Assembly (NCBI GenBank): GCA_001781685.1
Contig: MFLZ01000021.1
Span: forward strand, 17,483 to 22,928
Direction: 5' to 3'
DNA length: 5,446 bases
DNA from: Candidatus Kaiserbacteria bacterium RIFCSPLOWO2_01_FULL_54_13
Lineage (GTDB): Bacteria; Patescibacteriota; Minisyncoccia; Phycocordibacterales; UBA2100
A program made the position numbers and the translations under genes. Of the stretch, positions 1 through 5,359 are shown in pieces; position 1 is the stretch's first letter, and each line of letters begins with the position of its first letter. Below the pieces are notes generated by a model, which saw only the letters and a list, made by a program, of their open reading frames with translations, was not told where the DNA came from and did no database searches.

Positions 1-817
1 GCGTCGTGTATACATATTGAAGAATCGTCCTCGGCGCAGTGAGAAGCCGCCAAAGCATAGAAGGTGGAGCTTCTTTCGCCGCGCCGACGGGCTTCGCTTC
101 GGCAGAGGCGCCGGCGACGGTTCCCGGTTCGCTTTCAGACTCACGAGAACTTACGATAGCAGCAGCTCCTGCCTGCGTCGAAGCTCCCACCTCCGGCAAG
201 ACTTCGGCGGGCGAAGCAAACATCTGAACGACAAACGTCGTCTCTCGCCCTTCAAAGCGTCCGTGCGCCAGCGCCACGCCGATTTCGGTGTAACGGTCGC
301 TCAAGATGTTTGCGCGGTGCGCGGGCGAGTTCATCCATGCCCTCTCGACTTCCGACGAGTCCGAAAAGTACACCGCGAGATTTTCTCCCGCGGAGCGGAA
401 ATCGTACCCAGCCTCCTCAAACCAGTGCCACGGCTCGAAGCCCTCGGGAGATTGGTGCGCAAAATATTCCTTATCGGCCATGTCGAGGGCCTTAAGCTTT
501 GCCGCTCTCTCGAGCTCCGGATTGACCGAAAGCGTCGCGAGGCCCTGCCCTGCGCGGTCGGCGTTTGCAAGCTCGACCAACACAGAGGCAACCACTGCTC
601 CCACTTGCGATGAGGGACTACGGATAACAAGCCGCTCGACGCCGAGGGCAATAACGAAAAGAAGAACGATGAGCGCCGCGATTCCCGAAGCGGTCTTGAG
701 CCGCAAAAAGTGCGGCCGGTACGCATTGTGCGCCCCCGGTAAAAAATAGTGCGCGAGCACCTTGCGCCGCCGCGCGCGCACTCTCGTGCGCGAGCGGCTC
801 CTCCTGCGGGATGTCAT
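1..817 (-). CDS. CAP (SCP/PR-1-like) domain membrane protein, 3' end cut by the window edge
   Basis: Reading the minus strand from ATG at 817 gives 272 open codons with no stop before the left edge. The first 20 residues are very Arg-rich, followed by 'HYFLPGAHNAYRPHFLRLK' (about 23-41) and one hydrophobic segment (about 43-60), so it is probably membrane-anchored with the CAP domain outside. The CAP domain spans about 75-203. It has 'YFAHQSP' (His121), 'AGENLAV' (Glu145), Glu156 and 'WMNSPAHRANIL' (His167), which fit the His/Glu/Glu/His cleft residues of the family, then 'YTEIGVALA' and 'FVVQMFASP'. An Ala/Glu/Ser-rich linker follows (about 204-252). The last visible residues, 'RTILQYVY', may lead into a second membrane helix outside the window (inference). 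Bacterial CAP proteins of this type have no settled biochemical role. The gene starts 36 nt after the hydrolase-like gene and has its own promoter-like box. This architecture is typical of Parcubacteria proteins as I recall them. Confidence 0.93.
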   Translation of the reverse strand, partial: MTSRRRSRSRTRVRARRRKVLAHYFLPGAHNAYRPHFLRLKTASGIAALIVLLFVIALGVERLVIRSPSSQVGAVVASVLVELANADRAGQGLATLSVNPELERAAKLKALDMADKEYFAHQSPEGFEPWHWFEEAGYDFRSAGENLAVYFSDSSEVERAWMNSPAHRANILSDRYTEIGVALAHGRFEGRETTFVVQMFASPAEVLPEVGASTQAGAAAIVSSRESESEPGTVAGASAEAKPVGAAKEAPPSMLWRLLTAPRTILQYVYTT

Positions 818-823
818 ACCGGA

Positions 824-829
824 ATTATA
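824..829 (-). promoter_or_regulatory. -10 box for a probably leaderless CAP-gene transcript
   Basis: The minus strand reads TATAAT exactly at 829-824, then six bases (TCCGGT), then the ATG at 817. A sigma-70-type polymerase starts about 7 nt past the -10 box, which puts +1 on the A of the ATG and leaves no room for a ribosome binding site. No good -35 hexamer is seen 16-18 bp upstream, and there is no TGn extension. The box lies in the 36-nt gap after the preceding stop codon, so the CAP gene may be expressed both from here and by read-through from the cluster. Confidence 0.55.
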
Positions 830-853
830 TCCCGTGCGGACCCACCCTCGTGG

Positions 854-2068
854 CTACTTGATGAGCTCTTGTATCGTCTGCCAGAGTTTCGCATCGCCCC
901 GCCTTGCGTCGGGCAAATACCAATCGCTCCCCTCTCTTGCTCCGTACTTGAAGAACGCGACGCCCAAAAGATTTTCCGCCTTGAGCGCCTGATTGAAATC
1001 GTTCAGGAGCTCTCCCTCCGTCGGCTTCACCCATATCGGGGGCTCCTCCCACACGCCGAGCGCAGGAACTATCTGCACGTTTGGATCGATCGCGTAGAGA
1101 GACCGCGCTGCCCGCCGCAGAACGGTCGAGACAAAATCCTTGAAATACTCGTCCACATTCGAATAGGCGTTCACCATCACGATATCCGCGACACCCTTAC
1201 CGAAGGCGTTGCCGGGCCGGAAGAAATTATCGGAGTAATCATAAAAGTACCAGCCGTTCATCCGAATCATCACGGGGTGCGACGAGTCGAAACTCTTCAC
1301 GTCCGCGTACGCCTCTTGGAGCTGCTCTGCCGAGAGCGCATACTTCGTCTCCCAATCTGGATCGGGGTCCACGCCGCCGGTACCAAAGGGAAACGTACCG
1401 CCGTCCTCGTTTGAGGTGTCCCATGCATAGAGCGCGGGGTGACTCTTCCATTTGACGACCCACTCCCGCACCATATCTTTCTGCCATGTCGGCACCATGC
1501 CCGGATCGAAATCACCGTCGCAGGGATATCCCCACTCCGCCTCGCCCGCGCCGGCATTGAGTATCACCCTGAGGCCTACAGCATAGGCGCTGTCGAGAAA
1601 GAACATGACGTCAGTATCCTCCGCGCAGATGTCGAAATTGCCTTCAATAACATCGAAGCCGGCATCCTTGATCGCCCGAAAATCGCTCTCGGCCAACCCA
1701 AAGTTGCCGAAGGCCGCCTCGCCTACATCTTTGAGGATTGCGAGGACCGAGCCCGCCGCGGGCGGCACGGCGATCGCATCGCTACTCGCGTCAAGTGATT
1801 CCTCCGCCTCCTCTGTCTTCTCCTCTGTCTTCGCTTCTTCCTTCGACGTTTTCGCGGATTGAGACGCCGCATCGGCAAAAGTCTCCCCACTTGCCTCCCC
1901 CGAGAGTTCACCTCTAGACTCTTGTGCGACTTGAGGTGAAGCGTCGTTCGGTATCTGCGTTTGTACGACAGCTGTGGCTCCCAGCACCGTTACGAGAACG
2001 ACCGCGAGGATAATGACCTTGTTTTGCTTGAACGTGTTCACGGAGTGCTTTACATGCCCTTCCACCAC
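854..2068 (-). CDS. Membrane-anchored TIM-barrel glycoside hydrolase-like protein
   Basis: 404 residues from a GTG start at 2068, preceded at 7-nt spacing by AGAAGGT, a weak Shine-Dalgarno. A hydrophobic segment (about 17-35) anchors or exports the protein. A low-complexity Ser/Ala/Glu/Lys linker follows (about 42-98). The catalytic-type domain (about 105-404) looks like a beta/alpha barrel: 'DFRAIKDAGFDVIEGNF' (about 129-145), 'YAVGLRVILNAG', then 'SHPALYAWDTSNEDGG' (209-224), where Asn220-Glu221 ends a strand like the acid/base 'NE' of clan GH-A enzymes. 'VADIVMVNAYSN' (293-304) and 'VQIVPALGVWEEPP' (331-344) follow; Glu341 or Glu342 is the candidate nucleophile. 'NLLGVAFFKYGAREGSDWY' (367-384) fits the last strand. 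Cys148 and Cys183 could form a disulfide. The start overlaps the end of the deacetylase gene by 19 nt, so translation is probably coupled. Exact GH family and substrate are not recognised; a non-catalytic sugar-binding barrel is possible. Confidence 0.88.
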   Translation of the reverse strand: MVEGHVKHSVNTFKQNKVIILAVVLVTVLGATAVVQTQIPNDASPQVAQESRGELSGEASGETFADAASQSAKTSKEEAKTEEKTEEAEESLDASSDAIAVPPAAGSVLAILKDVGEAAFGNFGLAESDFRAIKDAGFDVIEGNFDICAEDTDVMFFLDSAYAVGLRVILNAGAGEAEWGYPCDGDFDPGMVPTWQKDMVREWVVKWKSHPALYAWDTSNEDGGTFPFGTGGVDPDPDWETKYALSAEQLQEAYADVKSFDSSHPVMIRMNGWYFYDYSDNFFRPGNAFGKGVADIVMVNAYSNVDEYFKDFVSTVLRRAARSLYAIDPNVQIVPALGVWEEPPIWVKPTEGELLNDFNQALKAENLLGVAFFKYGAREGSDWYLPDARRGDAKLWQTIQELIK

Positions 2069-3597
2069 GAGGTTGACCTTCTGATAATTTCTCCGATCGT
2101 TGTTGGAGGTGTGAAAGTCCTTCTGTCCGTCGTCGGACTTTTGTGATCGTCGTCGTCACTATCACTATCGTCACCATCATCGTCGTCATCGTCCGTCGCT
2201 GGAGGCGTGAACGTTTTCCCATCCGTCCAGGGACGCCTGCGATCATCATCGTCACCATCATCATCATCGTTATCGGGCGGCGGAGGAGTGGGTGTCGGTG
2301 GCGGCGGAGTAGGCGTTGGGGGCGGAGGAGTTGGCGTTGGTGGTGGAGGCGTTGGCGAGGGTGGTGGAGGGGTTGGTGTTGGAGGTGGTGGCGGGAGCTG
2401 CGATTTCGCAAATAGCTCCACGTTGTCGATGTACACGCTTCCACTAGAGCCTGCGGTCATGTACACCTGTACTGCTGCCGTAGCCACGGCCCCGGAGGTG
2501 GGTGTGTACTGGAAAGACTTGTCGACCACGTTTTGATTGGTGAATCCTCCGAGCCACTTGCCGGAAATCCAGTTGCCCGCCTCGTCGTACTCATCGATGA
2601 AGAAACCGACCTCCCCAGCCGTGAGGCCCTGACTATCCGTGTACGCCCTAAGGCCATATGTCGTGCCGAACGACACTGGAATCTTTTCGCTAAAGAGGTG
2701 CCCGGCAATTGCCCCGCCCGCCATTTTGATGGAGTTCCTCGGACTCGGGTAGCTTCCCCTATTTACTGTATCGAGTGTGACGACACTAGCGTTGTCAGTT
2801 CGCCAGCCCGTGAGCACATTCTCGAAGCTGGGATTTACCGTCAGATTCGTATACGCAGAGAGTACTTCATGGATCGTCTTTGCCTTGACGCCCTTCCCGT
2901 TCAAATAATCGATGAACGCTTGAAACTTCGCTATCTCCCACGAGTAGTCGTCCGTCGGATCGACGAGCGGTAGAATCTCATGGAACACCAAAATGAGCCA
3001 GGCGTCTTGCACCACAGCCTCATCCACCCACGCCTTGACCTGATCGAGGCTCGTTTGGTTCGTGATGTAGCGAACGTAGAGGATGTACTTGTTGTAGGGC
3101 CAGACATTGAGTCCCTGATTGTGGAAACCGCGGAGAGAATTGTATTTTCTAGCAACACTTGCTGTAGTCTTGTTGTCGTATGCGCCAAATGGCACAGCGA
3201 AATTGATAGGAGTAATGCCACGGGCGACGAAATTCAGATAGTCCTGGTTGATCTCCGTATTGATCTGCGCCTGCGTGAGAGGCGGCAGCTCGGCGTGCGT
3301 GAGCGTGTGCGCGGCAATTTCGAATCCACTGTTGTGTAGATTAGCAATCTGCTCCCACGTCATGTACCACTCACTACTGCCCAACCATCCGGAGTTTACG
3401 TAGAAGGTTGCCGTTTGACCTCCGGCTTTCATGATGGGGACCGCGTTCTCATACTGCGAAGGATTGCCGTCGTCGAAGGTCATCGTTACGACGCCGGTGC
3501 TTGCCGCGGAAGCGAAGCTTGCTTGCGCGGCGAATGTGAAGAGCGCCGCCGCGAGGACTGCTAAATAAAGAATCGAATTCTCAATAGTGCGTTTCAT
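2050..3597 (-). CDS. Secreted CE4 polysaccharide deacetylase with CBM-like module, Pro/Thr linker and Asp-rich tail
   Basis: 515 residues from ATG at 3597, with no Shine-Dalgarno; the start gives a good signal peptide (about 1-31, cleavage near Ala-Ser-Ala-Ala). The NodB-type deacetylase domain (about 34-248) has motif 1 'TFDDG' (Asp42 as likely base, Asp43 as metal ligand) and motif 2 'HTLTH' (metal ligands His97 and His101). In motif 3 the usual RxPY is 'AVPFGAY' (134-140), and 'LILVFHEI' carries the late catalytic His206. CE4 enzymes remove N- or O-acetyl groups from GlcNAc polymers, chitin, xylan or peptidoglycan. Residues about 252-397 resemble a beta-jelly-roll carbohydrate-binding module: 'NPSFENVLTGW' at the start and 'VYIDNVELF' at the end. 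Five PPPP(T/S)PT units (403-437) lead to a tail of two Asp runs, each followed by a related 16-residue block. It lies 16 nt after the small membrane gene and overlaps the hydrolase-like gene. Likely substrate: the product of the upstream glycosyltransferase (inference). Confidence 0.93.
   Translation of the reverse strand: MKRTIENSILYLAVLAAALFTFAAQASFASAASTGVVTMTFDDGNPSQYENAVPIMKAGGQTATFYVNSGWLGSSEWYMTWEQIANLHNSGFEIAAHTLTHAELPPLTQAQINTEINQDYLNFVARGITPINFAVPFGAYDNKTTASVARKYNSLRGFHNQGLNVWPYNKYILYVRYITNQTSLDQVKAWVDEAVVQDAWLILVFHEILPLVDPTDDYSWEIAKFQAFIDYLNGKGVKAKTIHEVLSAYTNLTVNPSFENVLTGWRTDNASVVTLDTVNRGSYPSPRNSIKMAGGAIAGHLFSEKIPVSFGTTYGLRAYTDSQGLTAGEVGFFIDEYDEAGNWISGKWLGGFTNQNVVDKSFQYTPTSGAVATAAVQVYMTAGSSGSVYIDNVELFAKSQLPPPPPTPTPPPPSPTPPPPTPTPPPPTPTPPPPTPTPPPPDNDDDDGDDDDRRRPWTDGKTFTPPATDDDDDDGDDSDSDDDDHKSPTTDRRTFTPPTTIGEIIRRSTSWWKGM
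2146..2274 (-). repeat. Duplicated Asp-rich segment, tail of the deacetylase
   Basis: It encodes residues 442-484. Asp runs at 442-452 and 469-484 each contain a Gly placed as in calcium-binding DxDxDG loops. The runs are followed by the related blocks 'RRRPWTDGKTFTPPAT' (453-468) and 'HKSPTTDRRTFTPPTT' (485-500, continuing to about 2098), giving a period of 32 residues. At DNA level it is a GAT/GAC-rich trinucleotide tract. Calcium or other cation binding is suggested by composition only. Confidence 0.8.
2275..2391 (-). repeat. 21-bp tandem repeat encoding a (PPPP[T/S]PT)5-PPPP linker
   Basis: Five 21-bp units plus a 12-bp partial unit encode residues 403-441 of the deacetylase. The amino-acid repeat is nearly perfect, with a single Thr-to-Ser change in the second unit. 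The DNA copies differ at many third codon positions, so the repeat is not a recent slippage product and the protein pattern appears to be kept by selection. It probably forms a stiff extended spacer between the binding module and the acidic tail. Confidence 0.9.
2407..2844 (-). other. Carbohydrate-binding-like jelly-roll module within the deacetylase
   Basis: This stretch encodes residues 252-397 of the deacetylase. It begins with 'NPSFENVLTGW', the usual opening of CBM4/9/22-type modules, alternates short hydrophobic strands such as 'GEVGFFIDEYDEAGNW' and 'AVATAAVQVYMTAG', and closes with 'GSVYIDNVELF', the usual last strand. The match is by overall pattern rather than a definite family. It would hold the deacetylase on its polymer. 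Confidence 0.7.
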
Positions 3598-3613
3598 ACG
3601 TTGATTGTTTGAA

Positions 3614-3823
3614 TTAGTAATGCAGCAAGTGTTTGCTGCGATAATAATTGATAATATATCGACACAAAGTTGAGACGGCGATCACGAAGTAGACGACCGT
3701 AAGCAAGAGAAAGCAAACCGCGATCGCCACATTCCCGGATTGCAAAAGCAAGTAGCCGGCATACGCGCCCAAAGGCGCAATTGATGTTCCTGATATCACC
3801 GTGCCGCCGTTGAAGTTCAACAT
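3614..3823 (-). CDS. Small membrane protein, possible PgaD/IcaD-like synthase partner
   Basis: 69 residues from ATG at 3823, 7 nt after the stop of the glycosyltransferase gene and ending 16 nt before the deacetylase. No Shine-Dalgarno is visible, so translation probably depends on coupling. A strong membrane helix spans about 31-53 ('NVAIAVCFLLLTVVYFVIAV'). A weaker, Gly/Ala-containing hydrophobic stretch at about 13-29 could be a second pass. The C-terminus is short and basic (Arg/Lys/His). I recognise no family. Position and topology recall the small two-pass proteins PgaD and IcaD, which sit beside poly-GlcNAc synthases, but those are longer (roughly 100-140 residues) and no motif supports homology. 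Support for it being real: it neatly fills the gap between two co-directional genes, and its hydrophobic pattern is not expected from random frames. Confidence 0.68.
   Translation of the reverse strand: MLNFNGGTVISGTSIAPLGAYAGYLLLQSGNVAIAVCFLLLTVVYFVIAVSTLCRYIINYYRSKHLLHY
3622..3639 (-). other. 7-bp perfect hairpin at the end of the small membrane gene
   Basis: The minus strand has GCAGCAA, a 4-nt loop ACAC, then TTGCTGC. It overlaps the last codons of the 69-residue gene and ends 6 nt before its stop codon. No T-run follows, so it is not a standard intrinsic terminator. It could be an mRNA processing or stability element between the synthase and deacetylase cistrons, or chance. Confidence 0.4.
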
Positions 3824-3830
3824 GTTGTAT

Positions 3831-5147
3831 TCAATTTCTGGTCCCCCAGCTCTTCGTATAGCCGCACGCTCGAAAGAGATCGCCGCCTAGCGCCGAAAGC
3901 CACCTCAGCGCGAGACTGCTCCGCTTCGAGATTCGGCTCGTCAGAGTATTGAAAAAGAGAAAAAAGTATGAACCTATGAGCACGAACGTCAGCATGTTGC
4001 TGTAAATAAATTCCGGGAAAAGACTCACCCGTATCAGCCAGTCGTACACATCTTTCTCCTTGTACAAACGCATAAGCCAAAGCTGAAATCCGTACCAAAC
4101 TACGAGTTGCAGAAGCGAGAGCATTATGATGAGGCCCGGAATATATCGGGGCACGGTCACGCTCCCCTTGAATACGATGCTAAGTATGAGTAGATCGATC
4201 ATGCACACGGTCGCCCAGAAGACGCCGTGCCCTATCAGGTCTTGCAAGACAGACGGAAGGTGTCTGATCTTGTCGACGACGGTGATCCCGCCATACGACC
4301 ATCGAGTCCTCTGCTTCCAGAGCTTCGAGAAGCTCTCCGGCACCACAGTCCACGCGTGGGAGTTTAGCGCCGACTTGACGCTCCAGCCCGCTGCTTTGAG
4401 TCGCGCCGTTACTTCGTAATCCTCTATCAAGTGCCCTTCGGCAAATCCGCCCGCTTCGTGGAGGGCCGACGCGCGGAATGCCGTGAGCATTCCGTGCATC
4501 ACGAGAGGCCCCCTGAAAAAGCCGTCGTCCGCGAGGCGGGTCGCGTTGAAGCCCAGATACTCGAGCCCCTGGAGGCGCGTCAGGAGGTTTGCGTTTTTGT
4601 TCAGCACGTGGCACTGGGAACAGACCGCCCCGAGATCATCCCCGGTCATAAGCTCGGTCACAAGGTTTTCGACCGTCATAGGAAGAACGACGATGTCGTC
4701 GTCAAGCGTGAGAACAACGTCGGGCGCGTATGAGTGGCACTCCCTCCAAATGTGTTCAAGGGCGTAATTCAAAGCTCCCGCCTTCAGTTTGTTGACGGGC
4801 GTGCGAAGCATCGTCACTCGCTCTGAGATGAAAGCGAGCCTTGCAAGAACTCGCACGCTCTCCTCGCACTCCCGCGGAGTCGAGTCGTCGACGACATACA
4901 CGCGCACATTCGGAGTCCATCGCACCAAATCTTCTACGAGTTTCTCTGTGAGCTTCCCCGGCTTGTATGTGGGAACTATCGCGCATACCTTGGCATCCCG
5001 AAAATCAAAAGACGCCTTCTCGCGGCGCGCTGGTACAAAAAAATTCCGCAGGCCAAAGTTCGTGGCCCTCGGAGCAGTTGTGCCCGATATCGAATATGAA
5101 AACATAGTCGCAATGACGGTGCTGGTTTCCCCCGCACGTGGTCGCAC
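3831..5147 (-). CDS. Membrane processive family-2 glycosyltransferase (poly-GlcNAc/cellulose synthase-like)
   Basis: 438 residues from GTG at 5147; the in-frame ATG at 5105 (giving 424 residues) is an equally possible start, and neither has a Shine-Dalgarno. The GT-A domain spans about 53-290: 'AIVPTYKPG' (56-64), 'VVDDST' (85-90), 'KAGALNYAL' (122-130) and the DXD motif in 'LTLDDDI' (Asp149-151, nucleotide sugar and metal). Next come 'IEDYEVTARLKAAGW' (Glu242-Asp243, catalytic base region) and 'KQRTRWSYGG' with QxxRW at 279-283, the mark of processive synthases. Three membrane segments follow at about 306-328, 334-358 and 376-400. No N-terminal membrane helix is evident, unlike PgaC/IcaA. 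It should polymerise a nucleotide-activated sugar and feed the chain through the membrane. The linked CE4 deacetylase favours an N-acetylhexosamine such as GlcNAc (inference). It is the first gene of the cluster. Confidence 0.94.
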   Translation of the reverse strand: MRPRAGETSTVIATMFSYSISGTTAPRATNFGLRNFFVPARREKASFDFRDAKVCAIVPTYKPGKLTEKLVEDLVRWTPNVRVYVVDDSTPRECEESVRVLARLAFISERVTMLRTPVNKLKAGALNYALEHIWRECHSYAPDVVLTLDDDIVVLPMTVENLVTELMTGDDLGAVCSQCHVLNKNANLLTRLQGLEYLGFNATRLADDGFFRGPLVMHGMLTAFRASALHEAGGFAEGHLIEDYEVTARLKAAGWSVKSALNSHAWTVVPESFSKLWKQRTRWSYGGITVVDKIRHLPSVLQDLIGHGVFWATVCMIDLLILSIVFKGSVTVPRYIPGLIIMLSLLQLVVWYGFQLWLMRLYKEKDVYDWLIRVSLFPEFIYSNMLTFVLIGSYFFLFFNTLTSRISKRSSLALRWLSALGGDLFRACGYTKSWGTRN

Positions 5148-5206
5148 GCATCGACAGCGACTGCAAAGTAGTGTATGCCATCGGTAACATCGGGCTTGAC
5201 GGGCAA

Positions 5207-5230
5207 ATGTTGATAACGATGTTGATAACG
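5207..5230 (-). repeat. Perfect 12-bp tandem repeat containing DnaA-box-like TTATCAACA
   Basis: ATGTTGATAACG occurs twice back to back on the plus strand. On the minus strand each copy contains TTATCAACA (5216-5208 and 5228-5220), one base from the DnaA box TTATCCACA. The 12-bp spacing puts both sites on about the same helix face. It may instead be an operator for the cluster. Confidence 0.6.
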
Positions 5231-5275
5231 CGGCCCCACGTCACACGGCAGGCCAACTCTCTTGTGAAGAATAAG

Positions 5276-5307
5276 CGTGGAAAACGCGTGGATATCGCTG
5301 TGGACAA
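5276..5307 (-). promoter_or_regulatory. Three phased DnaA-box-like 9-mers
   Basis: On the minus strand, TTGTCCACA (5307-5299), ATATCCACG (5295-5287) and TTTTCCACG (5284-5276) stand 11-12 bp apart in the same orientation. They have one, two and two differences from TTATCCACA. Together with the two TTATCAACA sites at 5228-5208 they make five similar sites within 100 bp. This could be a DnaA-binding or origin-like region, or a coincidence of GTGGA-rich sequence. No dnaA or dnaN gene is visible to support an origin. Confidence 0.35.
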
Positions 5308-5321
5308 GAAAAACATCCTCA

Positions 5322-5348
5322 AAACAAAAAACGCGGGCTAAGCCCGCG
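5322..5348 (-). terminator. Intrinsic terminator of the upstream gene
   Basis: On the minus strand, CGCGGGC, a TTA loop and GCCCGCG form a 7-bp GC stem, followed directly by TTTTTTGTTTT. The T-run is on the minus-strand side only, so it ends transcription coming from the right edge. It separates the polysaccharide cluster from whatever lies upstream. Confidence 0.88.
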
Positions 5349-5359
5349 AGTGTAGAAAT

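Larger units (their letters stand above)
5148..5331. other. Intergenic region with promoter potential and DnaA-box-like repeats
   Basis: This is the gap between the upstream terminator and the glycosyltransferase start. It must hold the cluster's promoter, but no convincing -35/-10 pair is seen; the best -10 candidate is TACACT at 5175-5170 without a good -35. It contains the 12-bp tandem repeat and the 9-mer cluster listed separately, and an A-rich tract (5307-5331) that also serves as the terminator's T-run on the minus strand. No credible coding frame was found in it. Confidence 0.6.

Noticed and set aside
17..613. 198-codon plus-strand open frame opposite the CAP gene
   Set aside because: It lies antisense to the clearly coding CAP frame, with Arg-rich, motif-free composition.
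749..1414. 221-codon plus-strand open frame opposite the hydrolase-like gene
   Set aside because: It is antisense to a domain-bearing gene, is Arg/His-rich in the manner of GC-rich shadow frames, and shows no recognisable motif.
2146..2274. Trinucleotide GAT/GAC tract as a phase-variation switch
   Set aside because: Gain or loss of 3-bp units keeps the reading frame, so it could change tail length but not switch the gene on or off.
1914..2444. 176-codon minus-strand frame rich in Arg, His and Met
   Set aside because: It is the same DNA as the Pro/Asp repeat tail read in another frame; composition follows the repeats, while the deacetylase frame continues without interruption.
2207..2536. 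Gly/Val-rich plus-strand frame resembling a structural repeat protein
   Set aside because: The GGGGVGVG pattern is the complement of the Pro/Thr linker codons, not an independent gene.
3622..3639. Intrinsic terminator between the small membrane gene and the deacetylase
   Set aside because: The hairpin is not followed by a T-run on the minus strand and lies inside the coding end.
5207..5230. CRISPR-like repeat
   Set aside because: Two abutting 12-bp copies with no spacers do not make an array.
5138..5341. 67-codon plus-strand frame in the intergenic region
   Set aside because: It overlaps the glycosyltransferase start and the repeat cluster, runs into the terminator stem, and has no ribosome binding site, motif or partner gene.
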